From Marinobacter sp. ATCH36 (GTDB lineage Bacteria; Pseudomonadota; Gammaproteobacteria; Pseudomonadales; Oleiphilaceae), in the NCBI RefSeq assembly GCF_023555055.1, contig NZ_JAMJPL010000001.1, forward strand, positions 434,001 to 498,000: DNA of 64,000 nucleotides, read 5' to 3'. The notes under the pieces were generated by a model. The model had not been told where the DNA came from, made no database searches, and saw only the letters and a program-made list of their open reading frames with translations. Shown in pieces: positions 44,311-53,428 of the stretch. The translations under genes were made by a program, and so were the position numbers. The stretch's first letter is position 1. Each line of letters starts with the position of its first letter.

Positions 44311-46143
44311 ATGTGTGGAATTGTAGGTGCAGTATCGGAAAGGGACGTTCAGGGTATCTTGCTGGAGGGTCTGCGCCGCCTGGAGTACCGGGGTTATGAT
44401 TCGGCGGGTATGGCTGTTATCGACAGCAACCAAGCCATAAACCGCGCGCGGGAAGTGGGCAAGGTTGCCGCACTGGCGGACGTTATTACCGGTGACGGCC
44501 TCGAGGGTGCTGCTGGTATTGCCCATACCCGTTGGGCCACCCATGGCGAGCCTTCACAGATCAACGCTCACCCGCACATGTCCGGCGAGCGGCTGGCAAT
44601 CGTGCACAACGGTATTATCGAGAATTATCAGGAATTGCGGGAGGAGCTGAAAGCTGAAGGCTTTGAGTTTACCTCCCAGACCGACACTGAAGTGGTCGCC
44701 CACCTTATCGAAAAGCAATACCGCCAGAGCAACAATCTTTACCAGGCGGTCGGCTCGGCGATTGAGCACTTACGCGGCGCCTACGCCCTGGCTGTGATCC
44801 ACGCCGACGAGCCGGACCACATGGTGGTTTGCCGTGAAGGCAGCCCGTTGGTGGTCGGTGTCGGTATTGGCGAGAACTTCATTGCCTCCGACCAGTTAGC
44901 ATTGCTGCCGGTGACGGACCGTTTCATGTTCCTCGAAGAGGGCGATATTGCTGATATCCGTCGTGACCATATCGAGATTCATAACCGTGACAAGCAACCT
45001 GTAGAGCGTGCAATCACCCGCTTCGAGCACAGCTCGGATGCCGCTGAAAAAGGTGAGTACCGTCACTTCATGCTCAAGGAGATCCACGAGCAGCCGAAGG
45101 TGATTCGCGCTACCACTGAAGGCCGGCTAACCAATACCCGTGTGCTGGAACAGGCCCTCGGTACCCAGGCCGGCAACCTGCTGGAAAATGTACGCCATGT
45201 TCAGATCATCGCCTGCGGTACCAGCTATCACGCCGGCATGGTGGCGCGCTACTGGATTGAGGACCTCGCAGGCGTGCCCTGCTCCGTGGAAGTAGCCTCG
45301 GAGTTCCGCTACCGCAAACACGTTATCCAACCCGATACCCTGTTCCTGTGCATTTCCCAGTCCGGTGAAACCGCCGATACCCTGGCAGCATTGCGCCAGG
45401 CCAAGAAGGCCGGTTTCCGCGCGGCCATGGCTATCTGTAACGTCCCCGGCAGTTCTCTGGTGCGGGAATCCGATCTGGTGATCATGACCCAGGCCGGCCC
45501 CGAAATCGGCGTGGCCTCAACGAAAGCATTCACCACACAGTTGACGGCACTCTTGATCTTCACCCTGGCACTGGCTCGTCATAACGGCCTCGAGGAAGAG
45601 CGGGAGGCAGAAATTGTTGAAGCCATCCGTCTGGTTCCCGGGCAGGTGGAACAGGTGCTGGCACTGGATGGCGAGATCGTGGAACTGTCGAAATCGTTCA
45701 TGGACAAGTTCCACAGCCTGTTCCTGGGCCGCGGCGCAATGTTCCCGGTGGCACTCGAAGGTGCGCTGAAGCTCAAGGAAATCTCCTACATCCATGCCGA
45801 AGCCTACCCGGCCGGAGAACTCAAGCACGGCCCGCTGGCCCTGGTGGATGGCGAAATGCCAGTGGTAACGGTCGCCCCGAACAACGAACTGCTGGAAAAG
45901 CTGAAGAGCAATCTGGAGGAAGTGCGGGCCCGGGGTGGCGAACTGTTCGTGTTTGCCGACCAGGCGGCCAATGTGAAGGCTCAGGAGGGTATTCACGTAA
46001 TGCAGCTGCCATCAGTGCACCCGATTACTGCTCCGATTGTCTACACTGTGCCATTGCAGCTGCTTTCTTACCACGTGGCGGTATTGAAAGGCACTGATGT
46101 GGACCAGCCCAGAAACCTGGCTAAAAGTGTGACGGTGGAATAA
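44311..46143 (+). CDS. glmS: Glutamine--fructose-6-phosphate aminotransferase
   Basis: GlmS, 610 aa, makes glucosamine-6-phosphate from fructose-6-phosphate and glutamine. It starts [14 protein letters not shown], so cysteine 2 becomes the N-terminal catalytic nucleophile; this fixes the start at 44311. The glutaminase half has [10 protein letters not shown]; two SIS domains follow ([23 protein letters not shown]) and the C-terminus ends [11 protein letters not shown]. It sits directly after glmU. Feedback by GlmS ribozyme or small RNAs is not evident in the leader. Confidence 0.98.
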   Translation: MCGIVGAVSERDVQGILLEGLRRLEYRGYDSAGMAVIDSNQAINRAREVGKVAALADVITGDGLEGAAGIAHTRWATHGEPSQINAHPHMSGERLAIVHNGIIENYQELREELKAEGFEFTSQTDTEVVAHLIEKQYRQSNNLYQAVGSAIEHLRGAYALAVIHADEPDHMVVCREGSPLVVGVGIGENFIASDQLALLPVTDRFMFLEEGDIADIRRDHIEIHNRDKQPVERAITRFEHSSDAAEKGEYRHFMLKEIHEQPKVIRATTEGRLTNTRVLEQALGTQAGNLLENVRHVQIIACGTSYHAGMVARYWIEDLAGVPCSVEVASEFRYRKHVIQPDTLFLCISQSGETADTLAALRQAKKAGFRAAMAICNVPGSSLVRESDLVIMTQAGPEIGVASTKAFTTQLTALLIFTLALARHNGLEEEREAEIVEAIRLVPGQVEQVLALDGEIVELSKSFMDKFHSLFLGRGAMFPVALEGALKLKEISYIHAEAYPAGELKHGPLALVDGEMPVVTVAPNNELLEKLKSNLEEVRARGGELFVFADQAANVKAQEGIHVMQLPSVHPITAPIVYTVPLQLLSYHVAVLKGTDVDQPRNLAKSVTVE

Positions 46144-46190
46144 ACAGCAGATCCTCAGAAAATTTTCGGCCACTCTTCTTGCATCTAACG

Positions 46191-46213
46191 CAAATGGTAA
46201 TTATTATCATTTG
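46191..46213. promoter_or_regulatory. Fur box
   Basis: CAAATGGTAATTATTATCATTTG is nearly symmetric. The 7-1-7 core TGGTAAT-T-ATTATCA (46195-46209) matches the Fur consensus at 14 of 15 positions. It lies 24-46 bases before the start codon of the next gene. Confidence 0.88.
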
Positions 46214-46236
46214 TGACATGATGCAAGGAGAACGAT

Positions 46237-46701
46237 ATGGACTTTCTGTGCCCCAATCATCGCCGGCAATTTGCCGAGCTGCCATTGCAGGAACGAAAGG
46301 ACCTCTGGCTGTTCTGGATGGAAAATGCCCATGCGTGCAGCGAGCGGGAGCAGTGGCGGGACGCTGTCTCCCTCGCTGGTAGCGCATTCGATCTGGCGAG
46401 CCTCGATAGTAAGAATGATGAGACCTCCATGCACCTCGAAATGACGCTTGCGGCCATTCTGGTATCCAAGGTGCTGCGTTACTGCGGTGATCGTGCCGGA
46501 TCGGAGCGTGTGGTCTTTCGTGCAGTGGAGTGTTTGGCCGATGAGCGTTATGCGGCTTCCCATGACGGCTGTGAGTTGAAGGAGTGCGTTTCAGTGCTGT
46601 TGGATCGCTCGCGCCAGGCGGAGTTTTTCGCCGACTACCTGAACTGGCCATCGTTACCGGTTGGTCTGGCGAACAGAGCCTGTTCCAGGGTGCTTCACTG
46701 A
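46237..46701 (+). CDS. Fur-controlled hypothetical protein
   Basis: I do not recognise this 154-aa cytoplasmic protein. It has no signal peptide or membrane helix. Cysteines occur at residue 5 and at three or four later positions (AHACSE, LRYCGD, VECLAD, DGCELKEC). The pattern is helical with TPR-like periodicity (EQWRDAVSLAGSAFDLASL). The ATG at 46237 has AAGGAG 7 bases upstream, and a strong Fur box covers its promoter, so it should be made when iron is scarce. A small gene follows in the same direction. Iron homeostasis is a reasonable inference; the actual role is unknown. Confidence 0.75.
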   Translation: MDFLCPNHRRQFAELPLQERKDLWLFWMENAHACSEREQWRDAVSLAGSAFDLASLDSKNDETSMHLEMTLAAILVSKVLRYCGDRAGSERVVFRAVECLADERYAASHDGCELKECVSVLLDRSRQAEFFADYLNWPSLPVGLANRACSRVLH

Positions 46702-46714
46702 AACCGGGGGTAGC

Positions 46715-46951
46715 ATGGGCATGCCATTCAGGCAACCGGACCAGGGACATCTACAGGGCACTGGCGAGAAAGGTATCGACTGGCTTGGGGATTTCAAGCC
46801 AGAAACAGTGTCTATTGCAATCGATGCCGACCGCCTTTACCAGCTCCTGCGCGAGCATCAGTTGTATGTCCAGGATTTCTCATGTGCTGATGAGTCCTCC
46901 AAGGCCTGTGTGCGCCGGCTGTTGCTGGCGCTTTTGAACCGTCCGGGCTGA
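46715..46951 (+). CDS. Small hypothetical protein, probably in the Fur operon
   Basis: Predicted 78-aa protein starting at ATG 46715, with GGGGGT 3-8 bases upstream, 13 bases after the preceding gene. It contains a charged N-terminal half and the motif DFSCADESSKACVRRLLLALL, split by its serines, at the C-terminus. Length and coding quality are modest, but spacing and a ribosome site support it. If real it would share the Fur promoter of the gene upstream. No family was recognised. Confidence 0.6.
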   Translation: MGMPFRQPDQGHLQGTGEKGIDWLGDFKPETVSIAIDADRLYQLLREHQLYVQDFSCADESSKACVRRLLLALLNRPG

Positions 46952-47025
46952 GCTCCAGGTGTCATGAAGTGGAATTATTTGCTATGTTCTGGAGCAGATT
47001 GATATTCAATGTAAAATAGATAAGT

Positions 47026-47230
47026 CAGCGGGAGAGATCGAGTCTTACTCGGCGCCGAAGGAGCAACAGCCCCGGAAACTCTCAGGCAAAAGGACCGCTG
47101 ACATGAAGACTTTCCGAAGAGTTGCCGACGATTGCGTCTGTTGGCACACCGAAGGAGCAAGCGGTCGTTTTCAGTTTGGTTGAAACGGCGCGTGAATCTC
47201 TCAGGTCCAGTGACGGAAGGGGTGCTCTCT
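47026..47230 (+). ncRNA. Tandem glycine riboswitch
   Basis: Two aptamers in series. The first (about 47026-47103) has GCGGGAGAG, CGCCGAAGGAGCAA and CTCTCAGGCAAAAGGACCGC. The second (about 47104-47230) repeats ACCGAAGGAGCAA and ends TCTCTCAGGTCCAGTGACGG. These are the hallmark elements of the gcvT-type glycine riboswitch. It lies in the leader of the FAD oxidoreductase at 47277. There is no U-tract hairpin before the gene, so control is more likely at translation. Confidence 0.95.
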
Positions 47231-47276
47231 ACCAATCTGTGTAGCGAGGAAGCCCTTGACGCCCCTGGAGACGGTT

Positions 47277-48503
47277 ATGAAGCGAATTGCAGTTATTGGT
47301 GGTGGCATTACCGGTATTACCACCGCTTACACCTTGGCCAAGCGTGGCCTGGACGTCACTGTTTACGAAAAACACCGCTATGCGGCGATGGAGACCTCCT
47401 TTGCCAACGGCGGCCAACTGTCGGCTTCCAATGCCGAGGTCTGGAACAACTGGCAGACGGTGATCAAGGGCATCAAGTGGATGTCGCGGCGGGATGCGCC
47501 GCTGCTGGTCAATCCCAAGCCTTCCTGGCACAAACTCAGCTGGTTTGCCGAGTTTATTGCCGCCATTCCCCAGTACCAGAAAAACACTACCGAAACCGCC
47601 CGGTTGGCGATTGCCGCCCGGGAATTCCTGTTTGCCTGGGCGAAGGAAGAAGGTATCGACTTCGATCTGAAGAAGCAGGGCATCCTCCACATCTATCGGG
47701 ACAAGGCCGGTTTTGACCACGCTGCGAAGGTGTCGAAACTGCTGGCCGCCGGAGGCCTTGACCGGCGTGCGGTCACTCCCGATGAGATGCGCGACATCGA
47801 ACCCACCCTGGCTGGCACCTATTACGGCGGTTTCTACACTGAAAGTGATTCCACCGGAGATATCCACAAGTTCACCAATGGCCTGGCGGAGGCCATGGTC
47901 CGGCTCGGTGTCAAAACCTGCTATGAACACTCGGTGACGGAACTGAGTGCGGATCAGTCCCATGCCTGGGTCACATCGTTTGATGGTGAAGAGCAAACCC
48001 GTGACACGTTTGATGGTGTGGTGATCTGTGCGGGCGTGGGCAGCCGGGAACTGGCCGCAAAGCTGGGGGATCGCGTCAACATCTACCCGGTCAAGGGCTA
48101 TTCCATCACGGTGCAGCTGGACGACGAGGATTCGCGGAAGGCGGCGCCCACGGTCAGTCTGCTGGACGATGCCACCAAGATCGTCACCAGCCGGTTGGGT
48201 GACGAACGTTTCCGTGTTGCCGGTACGGCGGAATTCAGTGGATTTAACCGGGATATCCGCGATGACCGGATTCAGCCGCTTACCCGCTGGGTCGAGCAGT
48301 GCTTCCCGGGGGTCTGTACCCGGCGCGTGGTGCCCTGGGCGGGCCTGCGTCCCATGCTGCCGAACATGATGCCGCGCGTCGGCCCTGGTCGCCTGCCCAC
48401 GGTGTTCTATAACACCGGGCACGGCCATCTGGGCTGGACACTGTCGGCGATCACCGCCGAGATGCTGGCCGAGGCGGTTGAGCCCGCGTCGCCGGGCCGT
48501 TGA
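47277..48503 (+). CDS. DadA-type FAD-dependent amino acid dehydrogenase
   Basis: FAD oxidoreductase of the D-amino-acid dehydrogenase/glycine oxidase family (DAO fold), 408 aa. The FAD-binding motif IAVIGGGITGITTAYTLAKRG is at the N-terminus; the C-terminus has PWAGLRPMLPNMMPRVGP and NTGHGHLGWTLS, which are characteristic of DadA proteins. It would oxidise a D-amino acid, or possibly glycine, feeding electrons to the respiratory chain. The ATG at 47277 has GGAG 7 bases upstream. The upstream glycine riboswitch suggests that its real substrate or pathway is glycine-linked. Its stop overlaps the start of the AraC regulator. Confidence 0.92.
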   Translation: MKRIAVIGGGITGITTAYTLAKRGLDVTVYEKHRYAAMETSFANGGQLSASNAEVWNNWQTVIKGIKWMSRRDAPLLVNPKPSWHKLSWFAEFIAAIPQYQKNTTETARLAIAAREFLFAWAKEEGIDFDLKKQGILHIYRDKAGFDHAAKVSKLLAAGGLDRRAVTPDEMRDIEPTLAGTYYGGFYTESDSTGDIHKFTNGLAEAMVRLGVKTCYEHSVTELSADQSHAWVTSFDGEEQTRDTFDGVVICAGVGSRELAAKLGDRVNIYPVKGYSITVQLDDEDSRKAAPTVSLLDDATKIVTSRLGDERFRVAGTAEFSGFNRDIRDDRIQPLTRWVEQCFPGVCTRRVVPWAGLRPMLPNMMPRVGPGRLPTVFYNTGHGHLGWTLSAITAEMLAEAVEPASPGR

Positions 48504-49459
48504 ACACACCTCCCGGCCCAGCGTCATTCAGTATCCGGGATTTCCTGACGTTTGGCCGTGAATACGGAATCAACTACCGTTTTCCCGGAGTTGCTGATCC
48601 TGATGCGCTGGCTAGCGACCTGATTGTTGCCAACGGAATCATCGACGAAACCGCCTTGCCATCCGGGTTTCGTTTCACACACTCCGATCTGACGGTCTTT
48701 CACAGCTACGAATCGGTGTCGCTGGGTCACGCACCCCTGTTGATAGTGATTGTACTTGAAGGTCAGGTCCGGTTATCGATCGGTGCCGTGCAGCGTGGAT
48801 TGCAAAGTGGAATGGCCGCCAGCCTGCAACTGCGACCGGAATATGCCCTTGAAGCGCATCAGCCTGCGGGGCAACGGTTAAAAACCGTTGTCCTGGCCTT
48901 TGATCCGGCGGAACCAGTGCCCGCAAAGTTAGAACAGGGGTCCCTTCGGGCTTTGCTCAGGGGCGTTCATGATCCGGTGGCACTCTGGGAGGTACCGCCC
49001 TTCCTTCTCGTTGCCCTTGAACGTTCCCTTTGCGCGACATTGCCCACACTCCAGAAAACCCTGGTGCTCGAGGGTCTTGCGATGCAGCTGACGGGTTTTG
49101 GCCTGCCGGAACAGGTACAACCGCCTGGACGAAGAAGCCGCACCTCCTCACAGCAGCATCAGCGCCTGGAAGCCGTTCGCCAGCTTCTGGAATTCGCCCC
49201 GGCGGAAGAATATTCCCTGGATGATCTTGCACGCACAGCCGCCATGAGCCCAAGCAGCCTGAGGGAAAAATTCCGGATGACCTATGGATTATCGGTGTTC
49301 GAGTACCTGCGAAATTGCCGCCTGACGCTGGCCAGAAACTATCTGGAGCAGGGGTACTCGGTGCAACAGGCAGCTCATCGGTCAGGCTATCGGCACGCTA
49401 CCAATTTTGCCACTGCCTTCCGCAGGCAGTTCGGCCTCTCCCCCAAAGACATCCGTTGA
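48500..49459 (+). CDS. AraC-family regulator, PchR-like
   Basis: Transcription regulator of 319 aa. The N-terminal ligand-sensing half shows FSIRDFLTFGREYGINYRFPG; two helix-turn-helix motifs lie in the C-terminal 100 residues, one at SLDDLARTAAMSPSSLREKF and one at SVQQAAHRSGYRHATNFATAFRRQFGLSPKDIR. PchR-like members sense siderophores and activate their receptor genes; the TonB receptor gene follows immediately. The start is a TTG at 48500, with TTGA overlapping the stop of the dehydrogenase gene; no ATG occurs in frame near the expected N-terminus and there is no clear Shine-Dalgarno, so translational coupling is likely. Confidence 0.88.
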   Translation: MNTPPGPASFSIRDFLTFGREYGINYRFPGVADPDALASDLIVANGIIDETALPSGFRFTHSDLTVFHSYESVSLGHAPLLIVIVLEGQVRLSIGAVQRGLQSGMAASLQLRPEYALEAHQPAGQRLKTVVLAFDPAEPVPAKLEQGSLRALLRGVHDPVALWEVPPFLLVALERSLCATLPTLQKTLVLEGLAMQLTGFGLPEQVQPPGRRSRTSSQQHQRLEAVRQLLEFAPAEEYSLDDLARTAAMSPSSLREKFRMTYGLSVFEYLRNCRLTLARNYLEQGYSVQQAAHRSGYRHATNFATAFRRQFGLSPKDIR

Positions 49460-49511
49460 TCTTGCCAGATCTGGCGTTGGCCATATAAAACCTGTCATAC
49501 CTCATATCTAT

Positions 49512-49525
49512 TTTTGGATCCAAAA
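49512..49525. promoter_or_regulatory. 14-bp palindrome before the TonB receptor
   Basis: TTTTGGATCCAAAA is perfectly symmetric. A direct repeat GATCCAA-A/G-AGAG occurs at 49517-49528 and 49554-49565, the second copy overlapping the ribosome site. This is a candidate operator for the AraC-type regulator encoded just upstream. Confidence 0.55.
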
Positions 49526-49539
49526 GAGAATAATTCGCA
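49525..49539. promoter_or_regulatory. Fur box before the TonB receptor
   Basis: AGAGAAT-A-ATTCGCA matches the alternative Fur pattern TGAGAATNATTCTCA at 13 of 15 positions when read on the minus strand. It adjoins the palindrome at 49512-49525 and lies 34 bases before the receptor start. Confidence 0.7.
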
Positions 49540-49572
49540 TTACATTATTGTCAGATCCAAGAGAGGTTTTTG

Positions 49573-51675
49573 ATGTTCCAACACACCCGATTGTCATTGG
49601 TCATTGCCGCTGCCCTTGCCGGCACTGCAGGCTCGCCAACGGTCCTGGCCCAGGGACAGGGTGAGCCGGAAATGCTGGATGCTCTGAATGTGACAGCAAC
49701 CCGCAGCGCCACCAAAACCGAAACTCCGGTGATGGAAACGCCCCACTCCGTCTCCGTGATCGACCGTGAAAACTGGGAAGAGAAAGGGGCGCGCACCGTG
49801 CAGCGTGCCGCTGATTACACCCCGGGTGTGGGCACCAATCAGGTGGGCTCGTCCAATCGTTATGATTACCTGATCCTGCGTGGTTTTTCCGATGGCAGCA
49901 TCAATAATACCTACCTGGATGGTCTGCGTGTGATGAATGATGGCGGGTCCTATAGCTCATTCGCTATTGATCCCTGGTTCCTTGAGCGCATCGAGATTGT
50001 CAAAGGCCCCACCTCCGTACTCTACGGGCAGGGCTCCCCCGGCGGTATCGTGGCGTTAACCAGCAAGCGGCCGCAATTCACAGACCAGGGCGAAATCCGG
50101 GTAAGCCTTGGCAATAATGCACAACGTAGTTTCGCCTTTGATGTTACCGGGCCAGTGGATGATGAGCAGCGGTTGGCTTATCGCCTGACCGGGATTGCTT
50201 CCGCTGCTGATGCGCAACAGGACAAAGTGGAACTGGAGCGCAGGGCCATTGCCCCTTCGTTGACCTGGGACATGACCGACGACACCAGCCTTACACTGCT
50301 GGCGTACCTCCAGCGCGATCCTGAAGGTGGCTACCACAGTGGCTTGCCTTACGAGGGCACAGTCGTTTCCCGTAATGGCAGAAAGATTGATAACAGCTTT
50401 TTTGAGGGTGAGCCGGATTACGACTCGTTCCGGCGCGATATGGCCATGGCGGGTTACGATCTGGAGCATCGAATCAACAATAACTGGTCCGCGCTGCAGA
50501 AAGCCCGTTACCTGGATTCCGATGTCCAGTTGAAGCAGGTGTATGCGTTCCGCTGGGCGTCGGATACCGAGCTTAACCGGTACTACTCCGGTGGTGACGA
50601 AGACCTGCAGGCAGTCACCGTGGATAACCAGCTTCAGGGCGAGCTTACAACCGGCGCTGTAGACCATACTCTGCTGCTGGGGCTTGACTATCAGCAGCGG
50701 GAGAACGACGTCGAGTGGCCGTCAGGGGCGTTTCCTGCCATTGATGCCTTTGACCCCGAATACGGAGCCGAACCATCAGCCTTGTATCCGCCTGTACGCC
50801 ATCTGCGCAAGCAGAAACAGATCGGGGTCTATGTTCAGGACCAGTTGGCCGTCGGTGGCTGGCGGCTTTCGCTGGGTGGCCGTCATGACCGGGTCGAGAT
50901 CGAAAACACCAACCGTGACACCGGCGATGTAACCGAACTGGAGGAGAACCAGTTCAGTGGTCGGGCCGGTCTGCTCTACCTTTTCGATAATGGCATCGCA
51001 CCCTATGTTTCTTACTCCACATCGTTCTCGCCCAGTGCCTTTACCGATGAGAATGGTGATTTGCTGGAACCCAGCGAGGGCAGGCAGATTGAAACCGGGC
51101 TGAAATACCAGCCAGTGGGCACCCGTGATCAGTACACGATATCCCTGTTCCGCATCAACCAGGAGAATCTGGCTACCAAGCTGCCACAGGAAACCTTCTA
51201 CCGCGGTATTGGTGAAATCGAATCACGGGGTGTGGAGCTCGAGGCCAATACTCACGTAACTGACAACCTGAATCTTCAGTTCGGTTACGCCTACACCGAC
51301 GTCACCTTCGAGGAGTCCGAAGCGTACCGTCAGGGTAAAAGTGCAAGCCAGGTTCCCGAGCATCAGCTGACCCTTTGGGCAGGGTACCGGTTCTCCCGCG
51401 GGATACTGGACGGCGCCAATGCCGGGTTGGGTGTGCGCCATATCGCGGATATCTATGCCGATGATGCCAACACCAGGAAGGTACCGGACTACACCCTCGT
51501 GGATCTGGCCCTGGGATACGATCTTGGCAAACTGGGCCTGGACGGCGTTTCCACTCAACTCAATGTGAATAATCTGCTCGACAAGGAGTATGTAGCCTCC
51601 TGCTACAACAGCCTGGATTTCTGTTACTACGGCGCTGAGCGGAACATAACGGCGTCTCTTTCCTACCGTTTCTGA
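49573..51675 (+). CDS. TonB-dependent siderophore receptor
   Basis: Outer-membrane receptor of the FhuA/FoxA-type siderophore family, 700 aa. The signal peptide ends near AQGQG. The TonB box region is LDALNVTATRS, the plug carries PHSVSVIDRENWEEKGARTVQRAADYTPGV (joined here by residue order) and SVLYGQGSPGGIV, and a 22-strand barrel ends in the usual aromatic SLSYRF. The ATG at 49573 follows a GAGAGG site. A Fur box and a possible regulator site lie upstream, and the PchR-like regulator gene precedes it. It should import a ferric hydroxamate or similar siderophore; the exact ligand is unknown. Confidence 0.93.
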   Translation: MFQHTRLSLVIAAALAGTAGSPTVLAQGQGEPEMLDALNVTATRSATKTETPVMETPHSVSVIDRENWEEKGARTVQRAADYTPGVGTNQVGSSNRYDYLILRGFSDGSINNTYLDGLRVMNDGGSYSSFAIDPWFLERIEIVKGPTSVLYGQGSPGGIVALTSKRPQFTDQGEIRVSLGNNAQRSFAFDVTGPVDDEQRLAYRLTGIASAADAQQDKVELERRAIAPSLTWDMTDDTSLTLLAYLQRDPEGGYHSGLPYEGTVVSRNGRKIDNSFFEGEPDYDSFRRDMAMAGYDLEHRINNNWSALQKARYLDSDVQLKQVYAFRWASDTELNRYYSGGDEDLQAVTVDNQLQGELTTGAVDHTLLLGLDYQQRENDVEWPSGAFPAIDAFDPEYGAEPSALYPPVRHLRKQKQIGVYVQDQLAVGGWRLSLGGRHDRVEIENTNRDTGDVTELEENQFSGRAGLLYLFDNGIAPYVSYSTSFSPSAFTDENGDLLEPSEGRQIETGLKYQPVGTRDQYTISLFRINQENLATKLPQETFYRGIGEIESRGVELEANTHVTDNLNLQFGYAYTDVTFEESEAYRQGKSASQVPEHQLTLWAGYRFSRGILDGANAGLGVRHIADIYADDANTRKVPDYTLVDLALGYDLGKLGLDGVSTQLNVNNLLDKEYVASCYNSLDFCYYGAERNITASLSYRF

Positions 51676-51715
51676 CCGGCCCCCTTCCTGGTTGCGGTTA
51701 ATACCAAATAGTCAC

Positions 51716-51747
51716 CTACCCGGTACCTTCGATGGATTACCGGGTAG
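51716..51747. repeat. Inverted repeat between receptor and nhaB
   Basis: Perfect 10-bp arms CTACCCGGTA (51716-51725) and TACCGGGTAG (51738-51747), 12-base loop. No T-run follows, so it may be a Rho-linked terminator hairpin or a protein site ahead of nhaB. Confidence 0.6.
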
Positions 51748-51818
51748 GGAAATATCAAGGAAGATACGGGCGATTGCCATATACTGTCGCTCGTCCGCTA
51801 ACTCAGAAGATTCCCGCA

Positions 51819-53324
51819 ATGCCCACAACCGTTCTGTCCGGCTTTACTCACAACTTCCTGGGTAACGCACCCGCCTGGTACAAACAGGTCATTATTCTTT
51901 TTCTGATTGCTAACCCGCTGATTTTATGGACTCTGGGCCCCGCCGTGGCCGGCTGGGTTCTGGTGGGCGAGTTTATCTTTACCCTGGCTATGGCCCTGAA
52001 ATGCTACCCCCTGCTGCCGGGGGGCCTGCTGGCCATTGAGGCTCTGCTGGTGGGCATGACCACAGCCGATGCGGTGTACCACGAAGTGCTGGTGAACTTT
52101 CCGGTTATCCTGCTGCTGATGTTCATGGTTGCGGGCATCTACTTCATGAAAGAGCTGCTGCTGGTGACGTTTACCCAGATACTGGTGGGCGTGCGTTCCA
52201 AGTCGGCGTTGTCACTGCTGTTCTGCGCCGCTGCGGCATTGCTGTCGGCCTTTCTGGATGCGTTGACTGTTACCGCAGTGATTATCAGTGTTGCCGTGGG
52301 CTTCTACTCGGTTTACCACAAGGTGGCTTCCGGCAAGGGTTACCACCACGCTGATCACAACGCCAACAGCGATGACCATGTGATCGAACTGCACCGGGAA
52401 GACCTGGACAAGTTTCGGGCGTTTCTGCGCAGCCTGTTGATGCACGGTGCCATCGGTACCGCGCTGGGCGGGGTGGCCACCATGGTCGGAGAGCCACAGA
52501 ACCTGCTGATCGCCAAGGTAGTGGGCTGGGATTTCGCCAGTTTCTTCCTACACATGGCACCGGTCAGCTTACCGGTGCTGGCCGCTGGCCTGACGACCTG
52601 CTGGCTGCTGGAGAAGCTACGTTGGTTCGGTTATGGCGCCCGCCTGCCGAAACCGGTGCGGCAGGTGCTGGAGGAATTTGCTGACAACGAACGCACCAAG
52701 CGTACCAAGGCTGACCAGGCTGCTTTGTGGGTACAGGCACTGGCGGCACTGATTCTGGTTATTGGCCTGGCATTTCATCTGGCGGAGGTGGGGCTGATTG
52801 GCCTGCTGGTGATTATTCTCATTACGTCGTTCACCGGTGTTACCGACGAGCACCAGATCGGCAAAGCGTTTCAGGAATCTCTGCCTTTCACCTCCCTGCT
52901 GGTGGTGTTCTTTGCTCTCGTTGCGGTGATTCATGAGCAGCATCTGTTCAAGCCGATCATTGATTTTGTGCTCAGCCTGCCTCAGGACCAGCAACCGGGC
53001 ATGTTCTTTATTGCCAACGGGCTGCTGTCGATGATCAGCGATAACGTGTTTGTTGCAACGGTCTACATCAGCGAAATCAAACAGGCCCTGGATGCCGGCA
53101 GTATCGACTACGAGCATTTCCAGGAACTGGCCATTGCTATCAATACGGGCACCAATCTGCCGAGCGTAGCCACACCCAATGGCCAGGCGGCGTTCCTGTT
53201 TCTGCTGACGTCTGCCATCGCTCCACTGGTGCGTTTGTCCTACGGGCGGATGGTCATCATGGCGTTCCCCTATACCATCGTGATGGCTGCGGTTGGCCTG
53301 TTCAGCGTTATCAACCTGGTCTGA
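51819..53324 (+). CDS. nhaB: Na+/H+ antiporter NhaB
   Basis: NhaB, 501 aa, a multi-pass sodium/proton antiporter that exports sodium in exchange for protons. Around twelve membrane helices are visible. Family marks include [25 protein letters not shown] and [25 protein letters not shown] (split by its glycine). The ATG at 51819 matches the family N-terminus; an open extension of 29 codons precedes it without a good ribosome site. A regulator of the NhaR type lies 9 kb to the right. Suited to a marine or saline habitat. Confidence 0.96.
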   Translation: MPTTVLSGFTHNFLGNAPAWYKQVIILFLIANPLILWTLGPAVAGWVLVGEFIFTLAMALKCYPLLPGGLLAIEALLVGMTTADAVYHEVLVNFPVILLLMFMVAGIYFMKELLLVTFTQILVGVRSKSALSLLFCAAAALLSAFLDALTVTAVIISVAVGFYSVYHKVASGKGYHHADHNANSDDHVIELHREDLDKFRAFLRSLLMHGAIGTALGGVATMVGEPQNLLIAKVVGWDFASFFLHMAPVSLPVLAAGLTTCWLLEKLRWFGYGARLPKPVRQVLEEFADNERTKRTKADQAALWVQALAALILVIGLAFHLAEVGLIGLLVIILITSFTGVTDEHQIGKAFQESLPFTSLLVVFFALVAVIHEQHLFKPIIDFVLSLPQDQQPGMFFIANGLLSMISDNVFVATVYISEIKQALDAGSIDYEHFQELAIAINTGTNLPSVATPNGQAAFLFLLTSAIAPLVRLSYGRMVIMAFPYTIVMAAVGLFSVINLV

Positions 53325-53428
53325 AACCGGCTGGCGATCAGTGCATTCCTGCGCAGGTCTGTTACTCTTTTTTGTATATTGAAAAGAATTGGCCACCGGC
53401 AACGATGATAATAAAAGCCAGAGATCTG

